The translations under genes and the position numbers were made by a program. From Erythroxylum novogranatense (Eukaryota > Streptophyta > Magnoliopsida > Malpighiales > Erythroxylaceae), in contig CM057228.1 in assembly GCA_029891385.1 (NCBI GenBank), forward strand, positions 36,521,023-36,585,022: a DNA stretch of 64,000 nt, read 5' to 3'. The notes under the pieces were generated by a model. It worked only from the letters and a program-made list of their open reading frames with translations. It ran no database searches and had not been told where the DNA came from. Each line of letters starts with the position of its first letter. Within the stretch, counting starts at the first letter, position 1. Of the stretch, positions 20,973 to 32,900 are shown piece by piece.

Positions 20973-21640
20973 AAATTGTGCAATGGGAACTGGGAAAATT
21001 AATAAGCTACCAATTCATTATTCAATACAAGAAAGGCTCTTAAAATAAAAGGGTTTATGCCCTATCTCGCAATGATGCACCATCCTCGCCTTTTGTATTA
21101 TCGGTGGTCAACCCTTGTTGGATCATGTGAAGGCTAACTAGCAACACACATTAAGTTGCACTAGGTTATCCAATGATTACAAGCCAATCCTCATGACTCA
21201 TCTGAATACTCGTGGGATAACAATATTCTCAAACAAAAGGGAAAACTTGTTATTAGTGATGATATGATGCTTAAGTAGAAAATGATGGAGGTATACTACA
21301 ATTCACCTTGGGGAGGGCATTTACTGCATGTTACTACTTATTAGAGGCAGTGGGAATCATTTTACTGGAAGGGAATGCAACAAGATGTTAAGGTTTATGT
21401 GAAGTATTGGACCATTTGTTGACATAACAAACTAAAATTAGCTAAATATCATGGAACCTTGCAGCCATTATCTATTACATAAAGTGCTTGACATGACATT
21501 TCACTTGATTTTATTGTGGGATTACCTCATTCTAATGGGAAAACCATAATTATAGTTGTGGTTGATTGATTCATGAAATATGCTCACTTTATTTCTTTGA
21601 AGGGTGGTTGGCTTATCGAAGTTCTCGAGATTAGTTATGA
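20973..21640 (+). pseudogene. Gypsy RNase H end and integrase relic
   Basis: This resumes the plus-strand Gypsy after the solo LTR. ELGKLISYQFIIQYKKGS matches the end of the RNase H domain. Further on, HSSPWGGHLLH, QDVKVYVKYWTIC and DFIVGLPHSNGKTIIIVVVD, followed by FMKYAHFISL, match the integrase zinc-finger region and the start of the DDE core (WxxxxxDFIxGLPxSxGxxxIxVVVDRxxKxAHF). The reading fades near 21,640, so the C-terminal half and 3' LTR are absent. Stops are present. Confidence 0.88.
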
Positions 21641-22092
21641 TTCTTTAAACTCTTGCAGTAGTTATGGAATTAAGTTGAATCCTAAATAACTAAAAACTAG
21701 TTTTTGATTTTAATTGAAAAATAAGGTGGGGAGTTTATGATTAATTAAATAATACATTAAATTTGTTAAGGAATCAAAATAAAACAACTAAGTATAAAAG
21801 TGAGAAATTTAATGGTACTTTACTCTGATTCAACAAAAAGATCTGATGTTATTATAACACAGATCATTAGTCTAAAAAGAATATTTTTCAAAATTCGAGC
21901 AGTTAGTCTGAAATATATTATGATAGTCATAATAAGTCTTAAATTTTCCTAAATTAATTGTTTCAAACCTAACATTCAAACCAAAACTTACCGTAAATTG
22001 ATCGGGTATGATAGCATTCCATAACAATTAAATGATAGCAATAAGCTTATTGAAAAAGACTAGACCCTAAATTAAATAATTAAGCTAGCTAC
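21641..22092. other. Unassigned AT-rich stretch
   Basis: No coding or repeat signature is visible between the truncated Gypsy integrase and the LINE target-site duplication. Confidence 0.4.
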
Positions 22093-22105
22093 AACTATTT
22101 AATTT

Positions 22106-24286
22106 TTTTTGATAAATCAGTACAATTTTATACAAATATGAAAATGTTTTGTACATAACTAGAGATTTTCTAACAAAAATCTCTTACATACCAAAAGGAA
22201 TAAGGTAGTGCAAAATCATAAAAAACCTAAATCAAATCGTGAAACAAACACTACCAACAACACTCCTCCACTAGCTTCTACCAAGAAACCTTATAAATCT
22301 AGCTCTTCTACCCAATGATAAATTCACTAACATACAGTCCAACAACACAAAAATACCAACATTCATATACCAAACCTAAACAAAACCAAAGCCGCAATCA
22401 GCTTGACTGAAAATGAAACTTGAAGTTCCATTTTACTTATCCACTGTCATGGTTGCCTTCTTCTCACATATCTTTATCAATAGAGCTTCCGTAGGAAATG
22501 GTTCTCCTAATGTTAAGTTTATAATCATCTTTATTGGAGACAATGATCTGCAATAAGGATAAAATTGTAAACCTGCAACTCCTTGTCACTGAAACCATTC
22601 CCTACCAAAACTCTATGATTTCTGAATTGCAGTGGGAGTGATTACTGCCTCTATCCACTCTTTTTCCAGTAGAGAAGTTATATGTGCAATTACCATTCCT
22701 AAAATAAAAAACCTGTAAACAAGTGATTAGTGAATAATTTCTACCTTTATTTACCTTCCCTCAGTGTTTGAGGTGAGATGTTCCATAACTTAGAAGATTA
22801 CTCTAGAGCGTAGGCACTCCACATACTTGGCTTCATCCTTTAATGTTCTTGTATTTCTTTCAGTCTAAATGTTATAAACAGTAGTGGAAAGCAGGATAAG
22901 GAAAAGGCTGTTGTGAGAGGTTCTTTAGTTAAACCAATTAAGGATAGATTGAAGGCTTTTCTTATTGGAAATATGTATTTGGAAGTGGTTGAGGTAATGT
23001 TCCCTTACTGATTTAGAGAAGGATCATTCAAAAAACAAGTGTTCATTGGACTCATTGTTCGAGAGACATAAGGAACAGTTGGAGAAAAAGAAGTTTATCC
23101 CATGTTTGTATCTTTTTAAGGAAAGCCAGCCACAATATAAAAGAACACCTAGGGTTGTTGTTTCTAAAGCAAACCAGATTATGTCAAGAAACATTCTGTG
23201 TTGAAGGTCTCAAGAAGTTATAGGTTGATCCATTAGTGTATTTTTTTGAAGGGCTAGGTAACCATTCCAAATAATCCAATTTGGAGCTATATGGTTGGTG
23301 CAGTAGAGGTTCAAGGTTACCAATGATCTCTATAGGTATTTCTTGCCATCTCCACTCATTATTTCTGATAACTTCATAAACTGTTGTTGTCATAGGTAGT
23401 TCAAATCCATTGATCTCCCTCAGTGAAGAGAAGTTCTTCAGGATTCCCCTAGGATGCCAAGGATCTTGACATAGGAGAGTAGAGTATCCATTCCTTATCC
23501 TAAATCTGAATTGGTTCCCTAATTTATCCCTTACAAATAAGAGTTTTCTTCAACTCCAAGAGTTATTATTGGTAGGTTATGCACTCCAAAACTTTTTCCT
23601 TTTCAAGATGATCGTATGCACCCACTTAAACCATAAAGCCTCACTATCAGAAAACAAATACCAGATTCTCTTCCCTAACAAGACAAAATTTCAAGTTCAC
23701 AAATGTTTAATCCCTAAATCTCCCTCCCTTTTTGTTTTACTAATGTCACTCCATTTTACCTTAGCATGAGATTTGATGTCCACCTTCTCAGCCCATAAAA
23801 AATTCCTAAGTTTAGACTCGATATCTTTAAGGATGGAAGAAGGGAGAATGAAATGTGTATCCCAATACACTTGACAAGAAGATAGGACAGAAATGACCAA
23901 TTATAGGCTACCAATATAGGAAAGGTTTTTGTGAGTCCATTTGTTGATCCTGGCATCAATCTTATCCAATAAAGGTAAACAATCACTCCTCAATAACCTC
24001 CTTATTATAAGAGATACCCCCAAATATCTTATGGGGAGAGATCCATCACTAAGCCCAGACATAACTTCCATTTGATGAGACAAGTGATCCATATCATGAG
24101 AAAGGAAAAATTGACTCTTGGAAGGATTTATATCCATTCCTAAAAATTTAGAGAAAGTAGTCAGACAATTGAGCAAAGTTTGAACTAAACCCATATCCGC
24201 ATGATAAAACAACAATAGATCGTCAACATACAAGAGATGAGTGAGTTTAAGGGTTTTGTACCTCTAGTGGTATTTGAAAGAAGGAT
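22106..24286 (-). mobile_element. 5'-truncated L1-type LINE
   Basis: This is a minus-strand non-LTR retrotransposon. It has a terminal A-rich tail (seen as T8 at 22,103-22,110 on the plus strand) and a 13-bp near-identical flanking repeat: AACTATTTAATTT at 22,093-22,105 and AACTATTCAATTT at 24,287-24,299. It keeps only the C-terminal half of ORF2. 5' truncation and variable-length TSDs are hallmarks of target-primed reverse transcription. Confidence 0.82.
22790..24286 (-). pseudogene. LINE ORF2 relic: RT palm to zf-RVT
   Basis: Translation begins with LKLTHLLYVDDLLLF (catalytic YVDD at 24,219-24,230), then FLGMDINPSKSQFF and IRYLGVSLI, conserved in plant L1-type RTs. Next come the thumb/connection region (HAKVKWSDISKTKREGDLGI) and, further downstream, a zf-RVT-like domain (FILWLAFLKRYK, CSLC, HLFFE). 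The endonuclease and the RT N-terminus are missing. At least three stops or frameshifts occur (for example around 23,900 and 23,695). In live elements ORF2 nicks DNA and copies its own RNA. Confidence 0.88.
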
Positions 24287-24299
24287 AACTATTCAATTT

Positions 24300-24559
24300 A
24301 GTTTTCTTATTTCTCATAAGTTAAACATGCAAATTCATAAATAACCTATTTAGTACTTGATCCAATCCTTTATAACAATTTCGAACTATTGAATTCATGG
24401 ATATCTATAGAATAATCAACATCAAATTTATTTGTTAGATTAATGAATATTAATTATTCATAAAATATAAGAACAAAATATTTAGATTTATCCATATATG
24501 GCTTTAATTACAATATTAAAAATAAAAGAAAAGACAAAAGATTGAGAGAAAATGAAAGG
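24300..24559. other. Short unassigned stretch
   Basis: Nothing identifiable apart from AT-rich sequence between the LINE and the family A LTR. Confidence 0.4.
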
Positions 24560-26427
24560 ACCTATCATGGAGTTCCCATTTTGGAGCTCTAGTGGAGGCT
24601 TCCCGTTGACCCTACGGTAGCCCTACAATCAATATTTGACTTGAATCGAAGGATTCCTGTAAAGCCAAGTCGTTCAACTATTTAAAACCTTTTATACTTT
24701 AATAATTCAAAGCACAAAAAACAGTGGGAACTTTTTTTCATTTTATTGAAAATTTTAGTAGTATAATGACTGCATTTTGATATTTAGAAAATTTTTAAAA
24801 GCCCAGTAAAATTTGAAAACACTTTTATATTCACACCAATTTATCAACTACAAGTTTTGGACTTTAATTCTAGTAACAAACAACCCAAACAAATAATTCT
24901 CAATAATCACTACAATAAACTTTTAAAATCTAAAACATATTCATGCATTTCATTTAAAAGCTTTTATAAACATCCATTCTTTACACAAATGTACATAGAA
25001 AAATGACACAAGCATAGCAGCACCCGACAATACAACTAATCTTAAGGCGGAGTCCTAATTACTACAGCATCTGTACGCATACTTGGGGTGGTTTGTTTAA
25101 AACATAAAAATAAGATGAGCTAAATGAGCTTAGTGAGTGTAATTAGTTTACAAGAAAATTGATTTATAACAATATAACTACAATATGTAAACAATCATAA
25201 AGCTCATGGTAAAACATTTTCCATAACAATTAATTCATACATCATCAAATCTAGTAAGAACATTACATTTTGTAAAACACAATTTCAATTTTTTTGAAAA
25301 ACTATTTTAAAATATTTTTCGAAATTAAAATTATCATATAAAAGTTTCAATTTCTCATTTTCCTTAATCAATAAACAGTGGCAGCAATGAGTTTTTATGA
25401 AAACTTTAATAAGAAAAATAAGTTATTTTCATGACTTTCCTTACTCTACATAGCCCATCACAAGTTTCGTTACCATACGATACACCGGGTATAAAGTCAC
25501 GGAGCTGATTCTGTATCATTTACCTACAACTGGTTAACCATTATTTGTGGAGTTGGTTCTGTATCACTTACCTGTAACAAGTTAATCGCTATAAACTAAT
25601 AGTTACGAAGTTGGTTCTGTATCTCTTACCTGTAATAAGTCATGGAGCTGGTCCTGCATTGCTTACCCATGACTGGTTAGCCACTATTTAGTAAGCTAGT
25701 TCTATATCGCTTACTCGTAATAGGTTAACCATTATAAATATATCGGTATAATAACTTGTATAAAGAATAGTGGTATACCATAAGCAAAAGCAACTCCCAA
25801 TCATATAAAAGTTAACTTTAAAGTTAAAACTCATATATTGCTAAAGTAAAATCTTATGCTAGCAATACTCACTTGTAAAATATCATTTGCATAAAAATCA
25901 ACATAAATATTCATTTCATGATCTAAAGAAAACCATTTGAATAAACTCAATTTAAAGTACAACAAAGCATGTCATCAATTCTTTTACAAATAATTAAGTT
26001 ATATAAAAGTTAAAATATGCTCATATGTCATCAATTCTTTTGTAAAGAATTTAGTCATATAAAACAATTAAAATACACTTACAGTTTTGCGAACTTATCT
26101 CCAAGCACACTTATGCGTTCGATGCCTCTCCTTTATCTACACAAAGTGCATTTTGTTTGGGAATTTATTTCTAAATTAGGAAATAAGGAATTAAAATTAT
26201 AAATTCTGTTTAATCAAATTGAGCTTAGTATTTAATAGCATAATATGTATGTTAATCGTATTTTTGTTTACTACTGAAAGCTAACCTATTGTTCCCTGTC
26301 TCCAAATCTAACTTCTAAAGTCACTTAAATACCATATTTTATCCATTCTAACTTACCAATTTCTTCAAAACACAATCTCACCCAATTTAATTCACCATAT
26401 CACAATATGATGATGAGTCATAGTTAT
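24560..26427 (-). repeat. Family A LTR, inverted copy, left part
   Basis: In reverse, this repeats the order seen at about 3,985-5,715: the GAGCT/AGCTTA hairpin region (25,116-25,132), the tandem array with AGCTCCRTAAC-like units (25,440-25,740), then a TTTGGAAATAAATTCC-like segment. It is cut at 26,427 by the LARD (TSD GTTAT) and resumes at 38,190. The exact 3' LTR end on the left is not resolved. Confidence 0.65.
25440..25740 (-). repeat. Tandem array in inverted family A LTR
   Basis: Several diverged units carry TTACCTGTAAC, GGTTAACC and GAGCTGGTTCTGTAT-like segments. They are the reverse complement of the array at 4,590-4,925. Confidence 0.8.
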
Positions 26428-26904
26428 TGTAGCACCCCAACTCCCGTGAGACCCGAACCCGACATCTACAGTGACATCCGAGCCCGTGACCATGAGGGTG
26501 GCATCTTAAACGATCAATCACAATTTGAAACTCGTTATGAAATTTTTCTTCCAAAAAATTTTTAACGCGCGGAAATCAAAACACACTTTGGGCCCGACAT
26601 ATCACAAAAACATTTTCAGATACAAAACACTTTTAGTTATTAATTAGCACTCAACAGTGCTCAATCAGTACATAAGCAGAAAGGCATGACCCAACTGGGC
26701 TCGATGCCATTTCTGAACACAATTTAGTAATCAAAATCTCAACACACTATTACATTTATTAAGCTAGGGCCCACCAAATAAAACACTATACTCATGCAGA
26801 TGTGACGACACTGATCCTGACCCGTAACTCTGCCTTGCTAGCAACGATCATACTCCCATTAGTCTAACGGGGTACTCTTCAGTTCCTGAAAAATTAGATG
26901 CAAT

Positions 26905-26957
26905 GTTGGGTGAGTTTGCGAACTCAATGAGAAACCATCATCGATGGTTCACCCAAC
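26905..26957 (-). other. 53-nt three-way-junction fold
   Basis: Same fold as at 11,356-11,408. All stems are intact, and the hairpin loop reads TGCG on the plus strand. Confidence 0.7.
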
Positions 26958-27139
26958 TCATGCATTCACAATCAATTCACATTGTATCACATAATATTAC
27001 ATTCCAAATTAATCCATGCATTACCAAATTCACACATATAAGGCATATCGCCTTTCACACAATTCGCATATAAATATTCATATATGTAATGTACATGTGA
27101 CTCTTTCATTTTCTTTCGTTGTTGTGACCGTGCGCCTGA

Positions 27140-27265
27140 GCTCATATACGTTGAGCCATAGGCTCTGAAACATTGGGCTCAAAAGCCCTAATACGTTGAG
27201 CATATAGCTCGACAATCGTTAGACACGAAGCCACGTAAGTTGAGCTTAAAGCTCTCATATCAATG
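27140..27265 (-). repeat. Array of mini-hairpins
   Basis: Successive 20-30-nt units each begin near GTTG and hold a small stem-loop: GAGCC-ATA-GGCTC, GGGCT-CAAA-AGCCC, GAGC-ATATA-GCTC and GAGCT-TAA-AGCTC. Stem sequences differ between units but remain paired. Counterparts lie at 36,955-37,085 and 54,465-54,575. Confidence 0.75.
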
Positions 27266-28375
27266 TGGCCGCACGGTCACAACCGCCTTTTATCTGATCA
27301 TCTTCATATGCATGTATGCACATGTCCACTTTACAATACATGCATCATATTAAAATCCCATATACCTAATTCTCACCATTTGAAATCAATTATGAACAAT
27401 TTATGCACAATCAACACTTCTATATCACATTCAACTATCCCAACACCCGTGGTCCTAATCAATCAAATCAAACACATATAATCCGTCCTTAACTCCACAT
27501 GGCATATTTGCATAAAATTAAACACATAAAGGTTGAGAAACCAACTAGGTTGCTCACCTGCACTTCCGAAACTACAACTGGAAGTCTCAAAGATCGCCTG
27601 TGGAATTGCTCCATCGGTGCTTGATTCAAGCTAGAAACCTTCGAAAATCCTCCGAGAATTTCAACTCCACGTTCAAGCACACCCACGACCATCGATGATG
27701 ACAATGAACATTTAAGCTTATCTTAAGCTTATATATATATATATGATCATCTACCACATGTCCAATTCTTAGGATCTAACAAATCCGATTCTTATTATAT
27801 TTTTCTCCCAATTTCGCAACAACCATAAATAAAAATTCCCAAAATCATAATTCAAATTGTTTCATATCAATTACCAATCAATCACGGACCCGAAATCCGG
27901 TTTATCAGTCACTATACAATTTTTCCGGTCCGGACTCGATTCTCTAAAAATTCCAGAAAAATTTCCATAAATTCACAAAATTAGGAATTGCATATTCCTA
28001 CACTCAATTTCCAATTTCCATTTCACTAAATTCCATCTCATTCCAATTTCATATTCAAAACCTAATTTATGCACTTATTCGATTTCCAAATTTCACAACC
28101 AAATTTTCATCCGTACAATTTTGATCAATTTTCAATTGCACAATTAAGCCAATTCTCATCTGACCAATTATAACCAATTTCTTATTTTACAATCAAGTTG
28201 GGAATTGTCATACATGTATGTACATATATATATATATATAGACGCTTGTGCAGTCAATACATTTACCGATGTCTATGGAAACGATAATGCACATACAATG
28301 CAACATTTGCCTGTACCAATCCTAACCCGATCCAATTTACTGACATACCCGTCACACCGGTAACGGGATGTTACA

Positions 28376-28392
28376 ATTCTCCCCTCCTAATA
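28376..28392 (-). promoter_or_regulatory. LARD polypurine tract
   Basis: The minus strand reads TATTAGGAGGGGAGAAT immediately upstream of the 3' LTR. Confidence 0.85.
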
Positions 28393-29902
28393 AAAATTTC
28401 GTCCTCGAAATTTTATATATGATTTGTCAAGAAGATAGGGGAGTCTTTTCGATCACTGATCCTCTGATTTCCACTTATTTCACTATACGTATAATTTCTG
28501 CCAAATCTTTCTTAACTCTACATTGCCTTATTAAACACAATTTATCACTTCCAATATCGATAACACATACATCGGATCCTAACAATATTTTCTAATCCAG
28601 TCTATGTAACATTTTGGATCCGAATCATCTTTTAGGATTTTAGACTGACTTGCCATCTTAATCACATTACAATCACTTACTTACCTCTTTTTCCTTTCTC
28701 AAACTTTATACTGTTTTAACGATTTCTTTTCGATTACTCGTAATTCTTTATATCCAATACCAATGACATACACATCAGATCTTATCAATATTTCCTATTT
28801 CTGTCCATATGACACTTTCCAAATCCAATTCATCTTTTAGGTTGTTATCTAGTCACACCACGGTTACATCAAGGTCACTAATAACGAACTTAATTTCCCA
28901 TTTACCCCTTTTTTTCACAATCAATGCCTAGTTTGGCCGAGGTGAACATTTAGAAACATTGCATGTATCGCTTATCATATTGCATCTCTCTTATATCAAT
29001 TTACTAATCTCATAAGATTTCAAAAATCTCGATAATCATCAATTTGACTCATTCTCGTCAATTTGGATTTCTTAACCCCTATTACCGATTCAAAACACCT
29101 ATCAATCTTAACTCAAATCATTCAGGGCCTTTGACTGTATTAGGTCCTGTTCATTTTACTATCGGGATGAACAACCCCTTTTTAGCTATAAGACCTTTTT
29201 ATACACTTTTCAAATGATATCTCCAATGTAACACAATCAATCTTACCTATACATCAATCTCATAATCCTATGGACTCCAAACATATATTAGTTTCGGATT
29301 GATAACTCACAGTCAACTATGGAGGTCCAACATACTCATCATTTCTCAATGTCATATTTTTCTTTCTATTACTCTTCTAATACACTCTCGATAACTTCGA
29401 TTATTCCTTGAGTTTTCACTAACAGTTCCTTTAATGAGTTTTACTCATATTTCTTAGTCTAGTCAGTCACATTACTCATTTTCTTTATAGCTAAGCTATT
29501 CATAATTTTTTCTCTATAAGGTCCACTATTTCAACATTCTCAATTCGGATTTTTGCCATGCTTTTAATACACACCTGCACACTTGGGTTGGAATTCCAAT
29601 CGCTAATACATTCTTTTTGCGCTTTACCAAACTCGACAGTTTACACTCATTCTTACGTTGGGTATCATAACCTTATTGCCTCATTATTTGCTCCATTAAC
29701 GAAATTTCTAAAACACTCAAATGCATAGTCATTTTTCCCAATTCACTCATATAACTTAATCATTATTGCTTTACAAACGTATATACATCCAAAACAATTT
29801 CTGCACGAACAGAATTTCCAAGCTTTCACAACACTTTCCAATACAATGTCTAATACAATAAATTTTCAAATCATCAAATACCAACGCAGCCTATAAGCTT
29901 AT
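28393..29902 (-). other. LARD non-coding interior, 3' part
   Basis: No open frame resembles a retroelement protein. On the minus strand, sequence near 28,880-28,960 (CACCTCGGCCAAACT) aligns with the plus-strand end of the second LARD near 62,360-62,440, so the interior is homologous though untranslatable. Confidence 0.7.
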
Positions 29903-32900
29903 TGTTGGACCCCAAAAAAAAAAGAAAGAACTTGCATGATGGTTGTTAGGAAGCCCAAGCCCACGAATTTTTAAGTTCGAAGGAGGGAAAGATTGAAATT
30001 TGATAAACTTTTAAGTGTTTAGGAGGGAAAGAAGGAACTTGGGCTTAAGTATGGGGTTAAGTTATTAGGTTAAGTTAAGAAAGAAATATCCTAAAGCTTG
30101 TGAGAATAAGGAAGCAAATGGGCTAGGGTTTTGGTTTGGGTCCATTTAAGTTAAGATTAAAATGATAGAAGGGAGAATGAAAGAGTGAAGCAAATGAGTG
30201 TAGCCGTATGAGAGAAGGGATGAGCCATGAACTTTCAAGTGACTTACTAAAATGACGTAGTTTTAGTGTAGGCTTTACAAGTTAGAACTTAGTTTTACCC
30301 TAAGGCATTAAGAAACTCACGAAACCCTCTAAGGAAAAGAAGAGATTTACGAAAGTTCATCCAAGGAGAAAACAAGAAGGAGATTCGGCTAGTTAAAGGA
30401 GAAAGGAAGAGAGCGTCGATTCTTCCAAGAAAAGAGAGAGAGTTCGGCTAGGAGAAGAAGGAGAGAAGAAGAAAGTCGTGGGTTTCATCTTGAGGTAGGA
30501 ATTTTCGAATTTTGTTGGGTTTGTTGATAGGTTTCTCTTCTCTTACTTATAAATGGTGAATTAAGTTCATGTTGTTTTAAAATTCCAGCATATGTCCTTG
30601 TTGTAAATTCATGGTTTTTCTTAGAGTTTTGCGTCTCATGTTATATATGGTGGTTGAAGAATGATTAAGGAAGGTATAGTAGAGTTAGATGGGTTTTAAA
30701 TCAAGATTTGCATTCTTTATCAATTTTCCAGCATTGTGAGCTTAGGTGAAATCATGACTTTTTGAGGGATTTTTCCCATTTTAGTTAGTTATTTAGATGA
30801 ATTATGATGTGGATAGCTTAATTAAGGTTTAAGTGAAGTTAGGTAAGTTTAAATCTAAGTTTTCCAATAAAATTCCAGCATTTGTCCACTTTTGTTAATT
30901 CATGGTTTATGTTATCATGGTGGTTTGAATGAAAGATTGGTGAAGGAAAAGAAAAGAACATGCTTTAAGCTTTCATGGAGGCTTACCAAAATCTGATTTT
31001 TGTGAGGTTCATATAGGTAAGAGATTTTCCAAAATTTGTTGGCTTTTGAGATAAGTTATGATGCTAATAGATTAGACAAAGTATGGCTAAGGTTATATGA
31101 AAGAACTAGTCATGTTTTCCATACTTGAGGAAAATTCCAGCATGCGTATTTTTGGTAATCAATGGTTTTGTGCTAGAATTGTGCCTTTCTCGCTTAGGAA
31201 GGAAAGTTTAAGAGGTTTTGCTTAGAGTAAAGTGGAAAAAAGAAAGGTTATGGAAGCTTGAAAAAAAAAATCAGCATAGTGTAGGTGTCTTTAAGGTGAG
31301 ATTTTCGAACATAATGCATGAATTTGAGTGAAATTATGGTTGGGTGAGCTTAGGAAAGATGTAAGGAAGGTTAGGTTAGTTATAAGTGAAGTTTTGTACC
31401 ATTCCGCAAAATTCCAGCACTTAGTTCATTTGTTAAATTGGGATTTTTGTATTTAATGAAGATGAATTGGGATAATTAGAAGAAGAGCCAAAGGAAAGAA
31501 GATGGATTATGAAAGTAACAGAAAAATCAGATTTGTGTAGGAGGGATTTTCAACAAGTTTGACGAGGTTTGAGGAGAGGTTCTGGTTGTTATAGTATAGG
31601 AAAGGTATGGGAAAGGTATAAGTGAGATTATGTAAGTTGAAAGTCAAATATTTACATGCTTTCAAATTTTTCAGCATGTGATCTTATGTTAAGTAAGGTT
31701 TTTATGCTTTGTTTAAGGTTAAATAAGGTAATTGCCTTAGAATTTTCCAGCATTGACATTTTGGCAATTGGAATTTTATGTTTGAAGAAGGCATTAAAGG
31801 AAAAGAGAAATGAGAAAGGTAATGGAGGTTTAAGAAAATCAGAGTTTATGTGTTTCTTTAAGGCATTAGATTCTTGAAAATAATTGATAAAATTGAGTTA
31901 GGCTTTGATGGTTATGGTTTAGGAATGGCATAGGCAAAGTGAGATAGGTTTTTAGTCATGTTTTTCATTCTTTGGAAATTTCCAGCTTTGATGTTTAGTG
32001 TTAATTAAGGCTTTTATGCTTTGATTAAGGGCAATTAAGGAGTTTGGGGATTGAGGAAGGACATGTGAACCTATTGCAAAGCTTAAGGATTCAAGGTGGG
32101 TGACTATTTAATGTTTGAGTTGTAAGTTTACTGAATTGTTATGAAATCAATATTATTAATTGTTTTCCGATAACTTGCCAAGTGTGAAAATGCATTATTA
32201 TTTGCGAAGATTTGAACTTGTATTCGATGCCTTATATGATTATTTGCGATGAAATGTATTATCATTTGTAAATGTGATTTTGGAACATTGAACCATTGAT
32301 TGAAGGTGAAAAAGATTTGAGTATGCGATTATCTTTGTTTGTCTGATGACAAATATATGGAGAATTGTAATATGCATGTATGTGATATGTGTTATATGGG
32401 TTTGGGTTAGGTCGCTTAAGCTGAGTCAGTGCACTGGTCTCATATTAAAAGCCTTCTCCCGGCTGCCCGCAAGTGGCTTAGAAGCTCCGAATTTTGGACT
32501 CCCCTCCGTTCACGACTTACTCAAACCATTTAATGTGTTAGGTGATTTGTGTTGGATGCTTGCAGTATAACCCAGAACATACGCCGCAAGATAACTCGCA
32601 AACACCTACGGGTGGGGTGTGGGGTCCAACATCAAACCACTGGATATGTGCCTATGTGCTCTTGTGTTATAGGTGTTGACTGTGTAAATGTTCTGTTATT
32701 GGAGACTGTTTTCGATAAAGATAATTTTGAAAATAATTATTAAAGACAATTTCTGTATGCTTATGCTTGAATATTAAATCGTTACCCACGGAGCCGTCGT
32801 GCTCACCCCCCATTTCCCCTCCACAGGTTTTGAGCACGATTCCGAGTCTTCGCATCGGGTTTGAGGCAACTCCGATGAAATTGTCATGTTAGAAGTCATA

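Larger units (their letters stand above)
26428..28375 (-). repeat. LARD 3' LTR (1,948 bp)
   Basis: Ends TGTAGCACCCCAAC (left) and CGGGATGTTACA (right). It is highly similar to 36,248-38,184, with long identical runs broken by scattered substitutions. Internal landmarks on the minus strand are a TATA run (27,729-27,742), the donor-like GCAG|GTGAGCAACC (intron start 27,557), a hairpin array (27,140-27,265), the 53-nt fold (26,905-26,957) and the acceptor-like TTTTTCAG|G (26,886). Confidence 0.93.
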
